The translations under genes and the position numbers were made by a program. From positions 8,400,001-8,464,000 of the forward strand of contig NZ_CP054916.1 of NCBI RefSeq assembly GCF_013364155.1: a DNA stretch of 64,000 nt, in the 5' to 3' direction. The notes below the pieces were generated by a model. The model made no database searches and had not been told where the DNA came from. It saw nothing but the letters and a program-made list of their open reading frames with translations. Positions 1 to 8,600 of this stretch are shown here, in pieces (position 1 is the first letter of the stretch; every line of letters begins with the position of its first letter). The stretch comes from Streptomyces sp. NA02950 (lineage in GTDB: Bacteria; Actinomycetota; Actinomycetes; Streptomycetales; Streptomycetaceae).

Positions 1-636
1 GCGCAGGAGCTGTCCGCGATGGCGTGGCGGCTGCTGATGCGGCGCAGCCCGACCCGTTCGATGACCCTGGTGGGGGACCCCGCGCAGACCGCGGAGCCCG
101 GTGGCTGCCGCTCCTGGTCGCGGATCCTCGCCCCGTACGTCGAGGACCGCTTCGAGCACACCCGGCTCGGTGTCAACTATCGCACTCCGGCCGAGATCAT
201 GGCCATCGCGGCGGATGTGGCCCGGTCCGCGGACCCCGCCTTCGAACCGCCCAGCTCCGTCCGCGCCACCGGGGTACGCCCCTGGGCCCGGCACACCGCC
301 GATCTGCCGGGCGCGGTGGCCGGGGCCGTGGCGCGGGAGACCCGGGAGGAGGGCCGGATCGCGGTGATCGCGCCGCGCGACCGCCTCGACGCCCTCGCCG
401 CCGCCCTGCCGGACGCCTCCGCCGGACGCACCCCGGATCTGACCCGCGCGGTGGTTCTGCTCGACCCACGGCAGGCCAAGGGGCTGGAGTTCGACACCGT
501 GATCGTGGCCGAACCCGCGGAGTTCGGAACGAGCGACCTCTATGTGGCGCTCACCCGGGCCACCCAGCGGCTGGGCGTGGTGCACACCGCACCCCTGCCG
601 GCGGGCCTGGACGGCCTCGAGACAGACGGCCGATAG
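1..636 (+). CDS. C-terminal part of a UvrD/HelD-like helicase (HelR type), cut by window edge
   Basis: The frame is open from base 1, so the N-terminal part, including Walker A, lies outside the window. The 211 visible residues end a superfamily 1 helicase-like ATPase. TLVGDPAQT resembles the motif III region. VNYRTPAEI is the motif IV Arg segment. KGLEFDTVIV is motif V, and LYVALTRATQRL is the motif VI arginine-finger region. The order and short length fit the actinobacterial HelD/HelR proteins, which bind RNA polymerase and release it from stalled complexes or rifampicin, better than a full UvrD repair helicase. The assignment to HelR rather than another UvrD-like protein is by overall resemblance only. 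The gene converges on the DUF427 gene with a 42-nt gap. Confidence 0.75.
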   Translation, partial: AQELSAMAWRLLMRRSPTRSMTLVGDPAQTAEPGGCRSWSRILAPYVEDRFEHTRLGVNYRTPAEIMAIAADVARSADPAFEPPSSVRATGVRPWARHTADLPGAVAGAVARETREEGRIAVIAPRDRLDALAAALPDASAGRTPDLTRAVVLLDPRQAKGLEFDTVIVAEPAEFGTSDLYVALTRATQRLGVVHTAPLPAGLDGLETDGR

Positions 637-678
637 GCGTGAGGGGCGGGCGGGTCACACCGGGGGAGGGGCGGCCGC

Positions 679-1578
679 TCACCGCTCCGGAGGGGTGAGG
701 AAACCGGTGATCGGGCGCTCCTGGCGTTCTCCGTCGACCGTGATGTCGACCGCCTCGTTGTAGAACGCCACCCGGTCCCGGATGACCTCCACGGCCGGCA
801 GCGGATCAGGGTAGCTCCAGGCGATCCCGGGTGGCACCTCGCCACCGCCCGCCCAGGACCAGTACGCGGTGGCCACCCCCTTGTACGGGCAGCGGGTGGT
901 CAGATCGGCCGGGGTGAGCAGATCCAGCCGGACGTCCTCGCGCGGAAGGTAGTAGCGGACCGGCAGATGGGTCTCGAAGAGCAGCACCGGGGAGTGCGAG
1001 TCCGCCACCACCGTCCCCCCGATCGAGACCTGGACATGGCGGCTGCTGGGCAGTGCGTCCACGCGCTTGTGGGGGTCGCGGGGATGCACGAAGATCTCCT
1101 CGTCCTCCTCGTACCAGTGGTCGAGCACGTCCCGGCCGAACCAGGCGAAGGCGATGTACCCGGCCAGCTCCTCGCCGGGCCAGCTCCACGCCGCGTCCGG
1201 CACGGTCCCCTCGCCGGTGTCCAGGTCGTAGTGCACCGTCGCCCCCGCGGGCCGCGAGGCGGCGGGCCGTGCGGCCTCGCGCAGCAGGTCCGTCCGGACG
1301 TCCTCGCGCGGAAAGGCGTACAGCGGGACCGGGCGCCCCGGTTCCCACACCAGGATCGGCCGGCGGCTGTCCACCACCGTGACCCCGCCCTTGGTACCCC
1401 GCACCCAGCGCTCGCTGGGTTCCCACACCAGAGCCCGGTCGGGCACGGAGTCCCGCCGCCGCACGGGCACGGTCTCCGCTCCGCCGCCGGTGTCCGCCAC
1501 GAACGCCACCTCACCCCTGATTCCGGTCCGGATCCCGTCGGCACGGTGTGTGCCATGCCGACGGACGACCTCCACCAT
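679..1578 (-). CDS. DUF427 domain protein with two tandem domains
   Basis: This 299-residue cytosolic protein holds two copies of the DUF427 fold. The first is near residues 75-160 (VPLYAFPREDV, then DAAWSWPGEELAGYIAF). The second is near residues 185-285 (LPVRYYLPREDV, CPYKGVATAYWSW, IAWSYPDPLP, VAFYNEAVDI). The repeated PREDV and CPYKG-type motifs are diagnostic of the family. No catalytic function is established for it. No signal peptide or membrane segment is seen. I used the most upstream ATG; the first 30-40 residues are not conserved-looking, so an internal start is possible. Nothing in the neighbourhood suggests a pathway. Confidence 0.8.
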   Translation of the reverse strand: MVEVVRRHGTHRADGIRTGIRGEVAFVADTGGGAETVPVRRRDSVPDRALVWEPSERWVRGTKGGVTVVDSRRPILVWEPGRPVPLYAFPREDVRTDLLREAARPAASRPAGATVHYDLDTGEGTVPDAAWSWPGEELAGYIAFAWFGRDVLDHWYEEDEEIFVHPRDPHKRVDALPSSRHVQVSIGGTVVADSHSPVLLFETHLPVRYYLPREDVRLDLLTPADLTTRCPYKGVATAYWSWAGGGEVPPGIAWSYPDPLPAVEVIRDRVAFYNEAVDITVDGERQERPITGFLTPPER

Positions 1579-1713
1579 GCCCGGTCGGATGGGATTCCGC
1601 AGCTCCGCCCGCGCCGTACTCCCGGACGCTCAGCGAGCGCGCCGTCGCCGACGAGCAGTCCGCGGCCTACCAGGCGCCGCTGACCGCCTTCGACGGCCGG
1701 GCCGGGGTGACCG

Positions 1714-2475
1714 TCAGCGCACCGGGATCCGCGCGGCCACGCAGGGGTCCTCGTTGCGGTAGCCGAGACGGTCGTACAGCCGGTCCGCGGCCGCGTTGTC
1801 GGCCAGTTGCCACAGGGTGCAGAACCCGTGGTGGCGTACCGCGTACCGGGTCAGCCACGAGGTCAGCGCCGCGCCGAGACCCTGGCCGCGCATCCGGGCG
1901 TCGGTGGCCACGGACGCCATCAGCGGCGCCCCGCTGTCCCGCAGACTGCTCAGGGCACCGCACGCCACCAGCCGGCCGTCGTGGTCCCGGATCCCGGCCC
2001 ACAGGCTGACCCCGGCGGAACCGGGGCCGGTGGAGTGGGCCGGGCTGTGCTCATTGAGGAACGCCAGCAGCTCCTCGTGGTGGTCTACGCCGAGCTCGAC
2101 CACCTGCTCCTCACCACGCTGGACCGGTGGCTCCTCCAGCGTCCAGCGGAAGACCCACTCGACCACATCGGTCATCGGCAGATGGCGGGCGACCAGGGCG
2201 TCCGTGCCACGCGGCCCGGTGAACTCACGCACCTGGTCGGGATGGCGCTGCGCCGCGCGCAGCACGAGGGCGGCGGCGGCCACCGGCTCACCGACGCTCC
2301 ACACATGACCACGGGTGTCGTCCAGCCAGGCGGCGGCGCCGTCGCCGGACCAGCCGATCCGGTCGGCCGGGCGTTGCCGTGCGGCGCCGAAACGCAGCAG
2401 GGCGGAGCCCGGCCGCTGTTCCAGGCCCTGGTCGAACAGGTCCGCGGGGCGGGGAAGGACAGTCGTTGCCTGCAT
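1714..2475 (-). CDS. GNAT family N-acetyltransferase
   Basis: A 253-residue protein with a C-terminal GNAT domain (about residues 120-250). The acetyl-CoA pyrophosphate loop is visible as RMRGQGLGAALTSWL (the R/QxxGxG/A pattern), preceded by the beta-strand MASVATDA and followed by LWQLADNAAADRLYDRLGYR, a typical motif B ending. The first ~110 residues (hydrophobic and Arg-rich, with TRGHVWSVGEPVAAAALVLRAA) look like a degenerate second GNAT half, common in streptomycete two-domain acetyltransferases. The substrate is unknown. It is divergent from the secreted CAP protein across a 590-nt intergenic region. Confidence 0.8.
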   Translation of the reverse strand: MQATTVLPRPADLFDQGLEQRPGSALLRFGAARQRPADRIGWSGDGAAAWLDDTRGHVWSVGEPVAAAALVLRAAQRHPDQVREFTGPRGTDALVARHLPMTDVVEWVFRWTLEEPPVQRGEEQVVELGVDHHEELLAFLNEHSPAHSTGPGSAGVSLWAGIRDHDGRLVACGALSSLRDSGAPLMASVATDARMRGQGLGAALTSWLTRYAVRHHGFCTLWQLADNAAADRLYDRLGYRNEDPCVAARIPVR

Positions 2476-3065
2476 CGCTACTCACACGAAGACATGAGGA
2501 AGGACAAGGAAGGACGGCTGAGGAGCCACGGGGGAGGGGTTCGGGGGGAAGGCGGCCGCCCACTGTGGCACACCGCCCCTGGTCCCGGGCAAATTCGCGG
2601 TGGCCGTCCCCGTACTTCCACACCACGGCGGCCGGGTCACCGAGCCGAGAACACACGCCATGTCATGAGATCTGTCACATCGATCCATGACTCAAAAGGG
2701 ATGTGGAGGACGATATCTCCTAGGCGACATAAGAGGTTTTTCCGCTCTGGTGGACATGTGTACTCCGGCTGGCGATGCCATCCGGGCCGGAGCGCCATGG
2801 TGTGCACTCGCCTCGGGGCCAGGCGTTCTGACGGTGTGGCAGTGCGGTGACGAATCTGTGAAGCCGCACCAGCACGCATCGCCGAGGAGCGCAAGCCAGG
2901 TGCGCCACTACGAAGCTCCGTAGGACCGAACACTTGTTGCCCCGCACCTCCGGCGGACCTGAGAATGGCGGCCCGCAAGGCGTCCCGGCAGCTCTTGCGC
3001 GGCCTCGTGCGGAGCCTGCCGGATCAGGGGGGAGGGCGTGCCGCGATCACCGAGTGAGGTCATGT
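2476..3065. other. 590-nt intergenic region between divergent genes, no gene seen
   Basis: This stretch separates the GNAT gene (minus) from the CAP-domain gene (plus). Its 2660-2760 part is noticeably richer in A and T than the surroundings and contains a short stem (GGAGGA-cgatatc-TCCT near 2706-2723). No reading frame here has streptomycete third-position bias. I could not match it to a known riboswitch. The only clear site is the GAGGT ribosome-binding sequence just before 3066. Confidence 0.5.
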
Positions 3066-3866
3066 ATGAGCAAGCACCGCAGCAAGAAGACGCACCACCG
3101 GAAGATAGCCATCGCGGCCGTGGCCGTCGCCGCCGTGGGTGTGCCTTCCGTTGCCATGGCCTGTCTGGGCGGGCAGGACACCAAGGGCTCCGAAGCCCGT
3201 GGCGGCGAGTGGACCACGACCGCCGGTCATAGCCGGCACACGGACTCCGACAAGGGTGACCACCGGGGGAAGCACCGCGCCGACCGGTCCAGGCCCGCCC
3301 CGAGCGCCTCGTCGTCGGCCTCCGCCTCACCGCGTACCGCCAAGTCCGCCCCCGCCTCCTCCGCGGCGCCGTCGTCCGCGGCCCCCACCCGTACTCCGGC
3401 CAAGACCACCACCAAGGCCAGTACCAAGGCGAGCTCGCCGTCCTCCGCGCCCCCCGCGTCCACCACCGCCGGCACGGCGTCCGGGTCCTCCGATCTCCAG
3501 GACCAGATCGTCGAGCTGGTCAACAAGGAGCGCGCCAAGGTCGGCTGCAAGCCGGTGACCGTCGACGCCAAGCTGACCAAGGCGGCCCAGGCCCACAGTG
3601 AGGACATGGCGGAGCACAGCAACATGTCGCACACCGGCTCCGACGGCTCGTCCCCCGGCGACCGCATCGAGCGGGCCGGATACTCCTGGAGCACCTACGG
3701 CGAGAACGTGGCCTACGGCTACAGCTCGCCCGAGAGCGTCATGGAGGGCTGGATGAACAGCTCCGGCCACAAGGCCAACATCCTGAACTGCGACTTCAAG
3801 GAGATCGGCGTCGGCCACGCCCAGCCCGGCCACTACTGGACCCAGGACTTCGCCACCGCCCGCTGA
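3066..3866 (+). CDS. Secreted CAP/SCP-domain protein
   Basis: A 266-residue exported protein. The N-terminus is basic (MSKHRSKKTHHRK), then a hydrophobic segment (IAIAAVAVAAVGVPSVAMA) ending in an AxA-like site, so a Sec signal peptide is likely. Residues ~50-140 are a low-complexity Ser/Ala/Thr/Pro linker typical of wall-spanning streptomycete proteins. The last ~120 residues are a CAP (SCP/PR-1) domain. LVNKERAKVGCKPV opens it, HSEDMAEHSNMSHTG carries the conserved His, YGENVAYG the Glu, GWMNSSGHKANILN the second His, and GVGHA and YWTQDFA close it. Bacterial CAP domains of this kind occur in cell-wall and sporulation-associated proteins; the enzymatic role is unclear. The ATG at 3066 was chosen for its GAGGT ribosome-binding site and because the signal peptide starts there. 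Confidence 0.85.
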   Translation: MSKHRSKKTHHRKIAIAAVAVAAVGVPSVAMACLGGQDTKGSEARGGEWTTTAGHSRHTDSDKGDHRGKHRADRSRPAPSASSSASASPRTAKSAPASSAAPSSAAPTRTPAKTTTKASTKASSPSSAPPASTTAGTASGSSDLQDQIVELVNKERAKVGCKPVTVDAKLTKAAQAHSEDMAEHSNMSHTGSDGSSPGDRIERAGYSWSTYGENVAYGYSSPESVMEGWMNSSGHKANILNCDFKEIGVGHAQPGHYWTQDFATAR

Positions 3867-3875
3867 CACCGCCCA

Positions 3876-3909
3876 GGCCGGGGCCGACGCTCAGCCGCCG
3901 GCCCCGGCC
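3876..3909. terminator. Bidirectional hairpin between convergent genes
   Basis: A perfect 10-bp inverted repeat, GGCCGGGGCC (3876-3885) and GGCCCCGGCC (3900-3909), with a 14-nt loop. It lies 10 nt after the CAP stop and overlaps the last codons of the convergent ferredoxin-like gene. There is no U-tract, as is usual for streptomycete terminators. Confidence 0.5.
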
Positions 3910-4313
3910 GCCCGCGCCCGTGCCCGCGCTTCACCGGGCGGGCGGACGAACTGGAGCTCCAGCGTGGCCGGAGGCTCGGCCACACCGGGTCCGCCCGCGA
4001 GCGCCCAGGCGAGCAGATCGTCGGTGCTGTTGTCGTCCAGGGCCCAGCCGACCCACGTCGGCCGCCCACCGCCGCGGCGCCCGGTGGCGGACGGCTGGAC
4101 CACCACCACATTGGCCTGACCGCACGGGCCCAGACAGTCGGTCGTCCGGACCGCCAGTCGTCCGGGTGAGTCATCGGCCGCCGCCCGCAGCCGGTCCAGT
4201 TGGCCCTGGTGATCCGTACGGGGGTGCTTGGCCACGTTGCCGCAGCAGCAGCCCCGGCAGACGACGAGGGTGCACGGCCGTTCCGGTGCGCCGCGCTGCG
4301 GCCAGCTCTGCAT
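3891..4313 (-). CDS. 2Fe-2S thioredoxin-like ferredoxin domain protein
   Basis: A protein of about 140 residues resembling the (2Fe-2S) ferredoxin family with a thioredoxin fold, as in clostridial-type 2Fe-2S ferredoxins and CbiW-like proteins. The Cys pattern is CTLVVCRGCCCG near the N-terminus and DCLGPCGQANVVVV about 45 residues later. The two conserved pairs would hold one 2Fe-2S cluster. The ATG at 4313 is preferred over an upstream in-frame ATG at 4427, because the latter would overlap the preceding gene by about 90 nt and add an unconserved leader. It follows the membrane-protein gene with a 22-nt gap, so the two are probably cotranscribed. The redox partner is unknown. Confidence 0.75.
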   Translation of the reverse strand: MQSWPQRGAPERPCTLVVCRGCCCGNVAKHPRTDHQGQLDRLRAAADDSPGRLAVRTTDCLGPCGQANVVVVQPSATGRRGGGRPTWVGWALDDNSTDDLLAWALAGGPGVAEPPATLELQFVRPPGEARARARAAGAGG

Positions 4314-4335
4314 CAGAGCATTGTGGCACGGCGGT

Positions 4336-4941
4336 TCAGCGCCGCGGGGCGCGCCCCGAGGGGTACAGACCGGCGCGGCGGGCGAGTTCGTCCTCGTCAG
4401 GGGTGCCAGGCTGGAGATCCGGCTCATCCCGGGTGACCTTGCCGAACTCCATCACGCTCAGCGGCGCCACGACCCCGCCGAAGCGCGGGTCCCCGGCGAA
4501 ACGCACCCGCCTCCGCTCGCGCAGCATCGCCCGGTAGCGACGGGTGGCCGGGCAGTTCAGCACCGCGACCTGATCGCCGCCGGGGCTCAGCAGCACGATG
4601 TCGATCCCCGACACCGACTCGTTCTCGAACCGGCACGGCCACACCTGCCAGTGGTAGTGCGCGAGCAGCACTTTCATCTCGCGCAGCATCGTCCGGAACA
4701 CCTGGACCATGATCAGCAGGGGCAGCAGCAGAAAGGTCCCGGTGGCCACCAGCACCACCGCCCGGGTGTCACCGGCCATCCCCGGCAGGGCGGCCACCCC
4801 GCAGCAGACCGCGCACAATCCGCCCAGGACGGCCATCTTCCGGATGCCCTTGCGGACCACCCTCCGCAGATGCTCCGCCGCGCCGGGTGCGCGATCGGCG
4901 GGCAGCGCCGAGACCTCGTAGCCGTACTGTTCGGCGAGCAT
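4336..4941 (-). CDS. Membrane protein of unknown function
   Basis: A 201-residue protein not assigned to a family. Residues ~30-85 hold two adjacent membrane segments (MAVLGGLCAVCCGVAALPGMA, then AVVLVATGTFLLLPLLIMVQVF). A soluble C-terminal domain follows, with a Trp/His-rich start (LLAHYHWQVWPCRFE) and a beta-rich stretch (GIDIVLLSPGGDQVAVLNC). The layout resembles small streptomycete membrane proteins with a YcxB-like or PH-like cytoplasmic domain, but I cannot confirm that. The ATG at 4941 is preceded by a strong GGGGAGGGG ribosome-binding site. The downstream ferredoxin-like gene is probably in the same transcript. Confidence 0.6.
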   Translation of the reverse strand: MLAEQYGYEVSALPADRAPGAAEHLRRVVRKGIRKMAVLGGLCAVCCGVAALPGMAGDTRAVVLVATGTFLLLPLLIMVQVFRTMLREMKVLLAHYHWQVWPCRFENESVSGIDIVLLSPGGDQVAVLNCPATRRYRAMLRERRRVRFAGDPRFGGVVAPLSVMEFGKVTRDEPDLQPGTPDEDELARRAGLYPSGRAPRR

Positions 4942-5073
4942 GGTCAAGTCCCCTCCCCCGTGGTCAGCCGACCACGATACAGCCCGCCGCCGTCCGGCAC
5001 CCCGGACGGGGCCGGTCCCCCTTCCCGGGACGGGGAACGGGACCGGCCCCACGGCTCTGACCGCGGTATGTGC

Positions 5074-5549
5074 TCAGCCGTGCGACCGCTCACGCGGCCC
5101 GTAGAGCGCCTCGCCCCGACCGGTGACGAGCGCCCAGTACCGGTCGCCGTAGGACCAATGCCACCATTCGGTGGGGTAGTTGACCATGCCCACCGCCGTC
5201 AGCGCCGCGGCGAGTGTCCGTCGGTTGGCACGGGCTTCCGCGCCGATACCGGGCGCGTCGGTGCAGCAGGCTCCGTCGCTTTCCTCCGGACTGGCGTTCA
5301 TCCGCGTCCCCATGTCGAGTTCGCGCCCGTCGGCCGTGGTGGCGAGGGTGAGATCGACGGCCGCTTCCGCGCCTTGAGAAGGCGGGTCAGCACCCCTTCC
5401 CGCAGCCGGGCGAACGCCCCTTCGGCGTCCGCCCGGTCGGGGGCGGTGGACAGCTGCGTGTGGAGCCGGACGTCGAGGAGCGGTTCACCGCAGTCCACCA
5501 CGGGAATGGCCGTGACTCGCGGATCTGACATCAGGACGATCCCGGTCAT
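5074..5549 (-). pseudogene. VanX/DdpX-type D-Ala-D-Ala dipeptidase remnant with internal deletion
   Basis: Two out-of-frame pieces of one M15D dipeptidase lie head to tail. The N-terminal piece (from the ATG at 5549) reads MTGIVLMSDPRVTAIPVVDCGEP and runs to LREGVLTRLLKA near 5370. The C-terminal piece, in another frame, resumes at EAAVDLTL, continues DMGTRMNASPEESDGACCTDA, and ends with YPTEWWHWSYGD. The joined pieces cover about 155 codons against about 200 for the family. The missing middle should carry the EGYRP segment and the zinc-binding His of the SxHxxGxAxD motif. The Asp of AVDLT and the catalytic Glu and His of EWWHW remain. A deletion of non-multiple-of-three length explains both the gap and the frame change. 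It sits 77 nt beyond the end of the PKS genes. Confidence 0.75.
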
Positions 5550-5626
5550 GGACCGATCATCGCCTGCCGGGGGCCGCGCGGTGGGCGGCCGCGTTGTGAT
5601 GGTGATCACCGGAGTCGTGACGATGG

Positions 5627-8600
5627 TCACCGGAGCGTGTCCCCGTGTGCGACGAGCCAGTCCTGAACGGCCCGGCCGGTCGCCTCGGAGTGGTCTTCCA
5701 TGATGGTGAAGTGGTCTCCTGACACATCGAGGGGGACATGTGGCAGCGGCCAGGTCGCCCGCCAGGCGCCCTCGGCCGCCTCGGCGGGTGTTGCGGCGGT
5801 GGCTCCACCGGGCGGATAGGCCGCGCGAACCAGCAGGGTGGGCGCGCTGACCGGCACCGGGCACCAGTTCTCGAACGCGCGCAAGTAACATCCCTCGGCG
5901 GTGAGTTGGGCACCGGTCAGCAGCTCGAGCTCCTCCGGGGAGGCGGCGTTGACCCGGGCGACGATCTCGGGCCACAGCTGGTCGTCGAACCGGTCGGTGA
6001 CCGGGTAGGTGTCGAGCAGCACCACCGCGCCCACCGGGACACCCCACTGTTCGAGGCGCGCCGCCACCGCGTTGGCCATCAGCCCGCCCGAGGAGTAACC
6101 GGCCAGGGCGAACGGTGCTCCGCCGGTGTGGGCGCGTACGGTCTCGGCCTGGAAGTCCACCGCCTGTTCCACCCCGGCGGGCAGCGGCTCCCCGGTGCGG
6201 AACCCCGGATAGGGCAGTACGGTCACCTTCCGGCGGCCGCCGAAGACCGTGGCGAAGCGGGTGTAGAAGTGCGGACCGGACGGGGCCACCAGCGGGGGGA
6301 AGCAGAGCAGTTCGGGGGCACCTCCGGTGGCCAGCCGCACCGGGGGCGGAGGGGTGGCCACTTCGGCCGCCGCGGTGAACGTGGGCCGCAGGACCGCGGC
6401 CGCGCGCAGCAGTTCCACGCTCTCCACCCACCGGCCGAGCCGGCACGCCTGGAGATACAGCCCGCGCAGGGTGTCCTCGGGGGCGATGGCCGCGGCCTCG
6501 TCGCCGAGGGCGAGTTCGGCGCACAGGTGGGCGCACAGCGCCTCCCCGCTGGGGTGGTCGAAGGCGATGGTGGCGGCCAGGCTCAGCCCGGTGGCCTCCG
6601 CCAGCCGGTTGCGCAGTTCCAACGCGGTCAGCGAGTCGAAGCTCCACTGGCCCTGGGCGTCGGACATGTCGAGCTCGTCGGGAGACGCGTAGCCGAGGAC
6701 GGCGGCCGCGTGGTCGCGCACCACCTTCGTCAGCACCCGCTCCCGCTCGGCCTCCGGGAGCCCGGCCAGCCGGCCGGCGGTGTCGCCACCGGCGGCCGTC
6801 GCCGCAGCCTGGGCCGCCTGCCTCACCGGTGTCCGCACCAGCCCGCGGAGCATCACCGGCACGGTGTCCGGGGCGGCGCGCAGCGCGGCCGCGTTGAGCC
6901 GCATCGGCACCACCACGGCCGTCGGTGCGTCCAGGCCCAGGTCGAACAGGGCCAGCCCGTCGGCCGCGGACAGCGCGGCGACCCCCGAGCGGGACAGTCG
7001 GGACACATCCGCGGCCGACATCCCGCCCGTCATCCCACTGGTGTCCGCCCACAGCCCCCAGGCCAGGGACACCGCGGGCAGGCCCGCCGAACGGCGGTGC
7101 TGGGCCAGCCCGTCCAGGAAGGCGTTGGCCGCCGCATAGTTGCCCTGGCCGGGCCCGCCGAGCGTACCGGCCGCCGAGGAGAACAGCACGAAGGCCGACA
7201 GCTCCGTGTCGAGGGTCAGTTCATGCAGCAGCCAGGCCGCGTCGGCCTTGGGCCGCAGCACCCGCCGCATCCGCTCCGCGTCGAGTGCGCCGATCACCCC
7301 GTCGTCGAGCGCCCCGGCCGTGTGCACGACCCCGGTGAGCGGATGTGCCGCGGGGATGTCGGCGAGCAGCGCGGCCACCGCGGAACGGTCGGACACATCG
7401 CAGGCGGCGAGCGTCACCTCCGCGCCCAGCCCGGTCAGTTCGGCGCGCAGCGCCCCGGCGCCGGGCGCCACCGGTCCGCCCCGGCTGACCAGCAGCAGCC
7501 GGTCCACACCGTGTTCGGTCACCAGGTGGCGGGCGACGAGCCTGCCGAGCGTCCCGGTGGCGCCGGTGACCAGCACGGTGCCACCGGGCGCGAAGCGGGC
7601 CGTGCCCGGGCCGGGGTGCAGGGCCGTGCCCGGGTCGGGGTGCCGGGCCGTATCGGCCCGCGCGAGCCGTGGCACCCGTACCTCGCCCTCGCGCAGGGCC
7701 AGTTGGGGCTGACCCCCGGCCAGCGCGTCGGCCAGGGCAGTCGGCAGCGCCGCGGACGAGGCGGCGGATCCATCGATGTCCAGCAGGACGAACCGGCCCG
7801 GGTTCTCGGTCTGGGCCGACCGGATCAGCCCCCACACCGCGGCCCGCGCCAGATCGCACACGTCCTCCTCCGGACCGGTCGCCACCGCCCGCCGGGTCAC
7901 CACCACCAGCGGAACACCGCCGAACCGCTCGTCGGACAGCCACTCCTGGGCCCGGCGCAGCACCTCCAGCGTGGCGTCCCCGGCGGCGGCCGCCGGATCG
8001 GTGCCGGGCGCGCCGCCGTACGACATCAGCACCGCATCGGGCGCCGCGTCCCCCGCTCCGATGGCCGAGGCCAGATCGGGGCGGTGGGCCACGCCGGGGC
8101 CGCCGGCGGCACACGCGGACCCCAGTCCGAGGTGGTCCGGACCGGCCACCACCCAGCGGGGCGCGGCGGCCGGGGTGGACATCGGCCGCCGGGCCACCCA
8201 GTCCAGCCGGAAGAGCGCATCGGCGTGTGCGCCACGGCCCGTTCCCAGCCGGCCGACATCGACCGGCCGCAGCACCAGCGACTCGACGGACGCCACCGGA
8301 CCGCCCGCCGGATCCGTCAGCGACAGGGCGACCGCCTCCGGTCCGACGGAGGCCAGCCGCACCCGTACCACGGCGGCGCCGACGGCGTGGCGCCGCACCC
8401 CGCGCCAGGAGAACGGCAGCCTGGCCCGCCCCGCGTCCTCGAGGAGTCCGCCGAGTTCGATCGCGTGCAGACAGGCGTCGAGCAGGGCCGGATGCACGCC
8501 GTAGGCGTCGGCCCCGGCCCGCTGCTCCTCGGCGAGTTCGACCTCGGCCAGCACCTCGTCCCCGTGGCGCCACACCGCGCGCAGCCCCTGGAACGCGGGG

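Noticed and set aside
2650..3060. Riboswitch upstream of the secreted CAP protein (c-di-AMP type)
   Set aside because: The AT-richer leader prompted a check, but the conserved ydaO-type sequence blocks are not visible.
3300..3480. Minisatellite in the CAP protein gene
   Set aside because: The Ser/Ala/Thr/Pro linker is low-complexity in protein, but the DNA shows no regular repeat unit.
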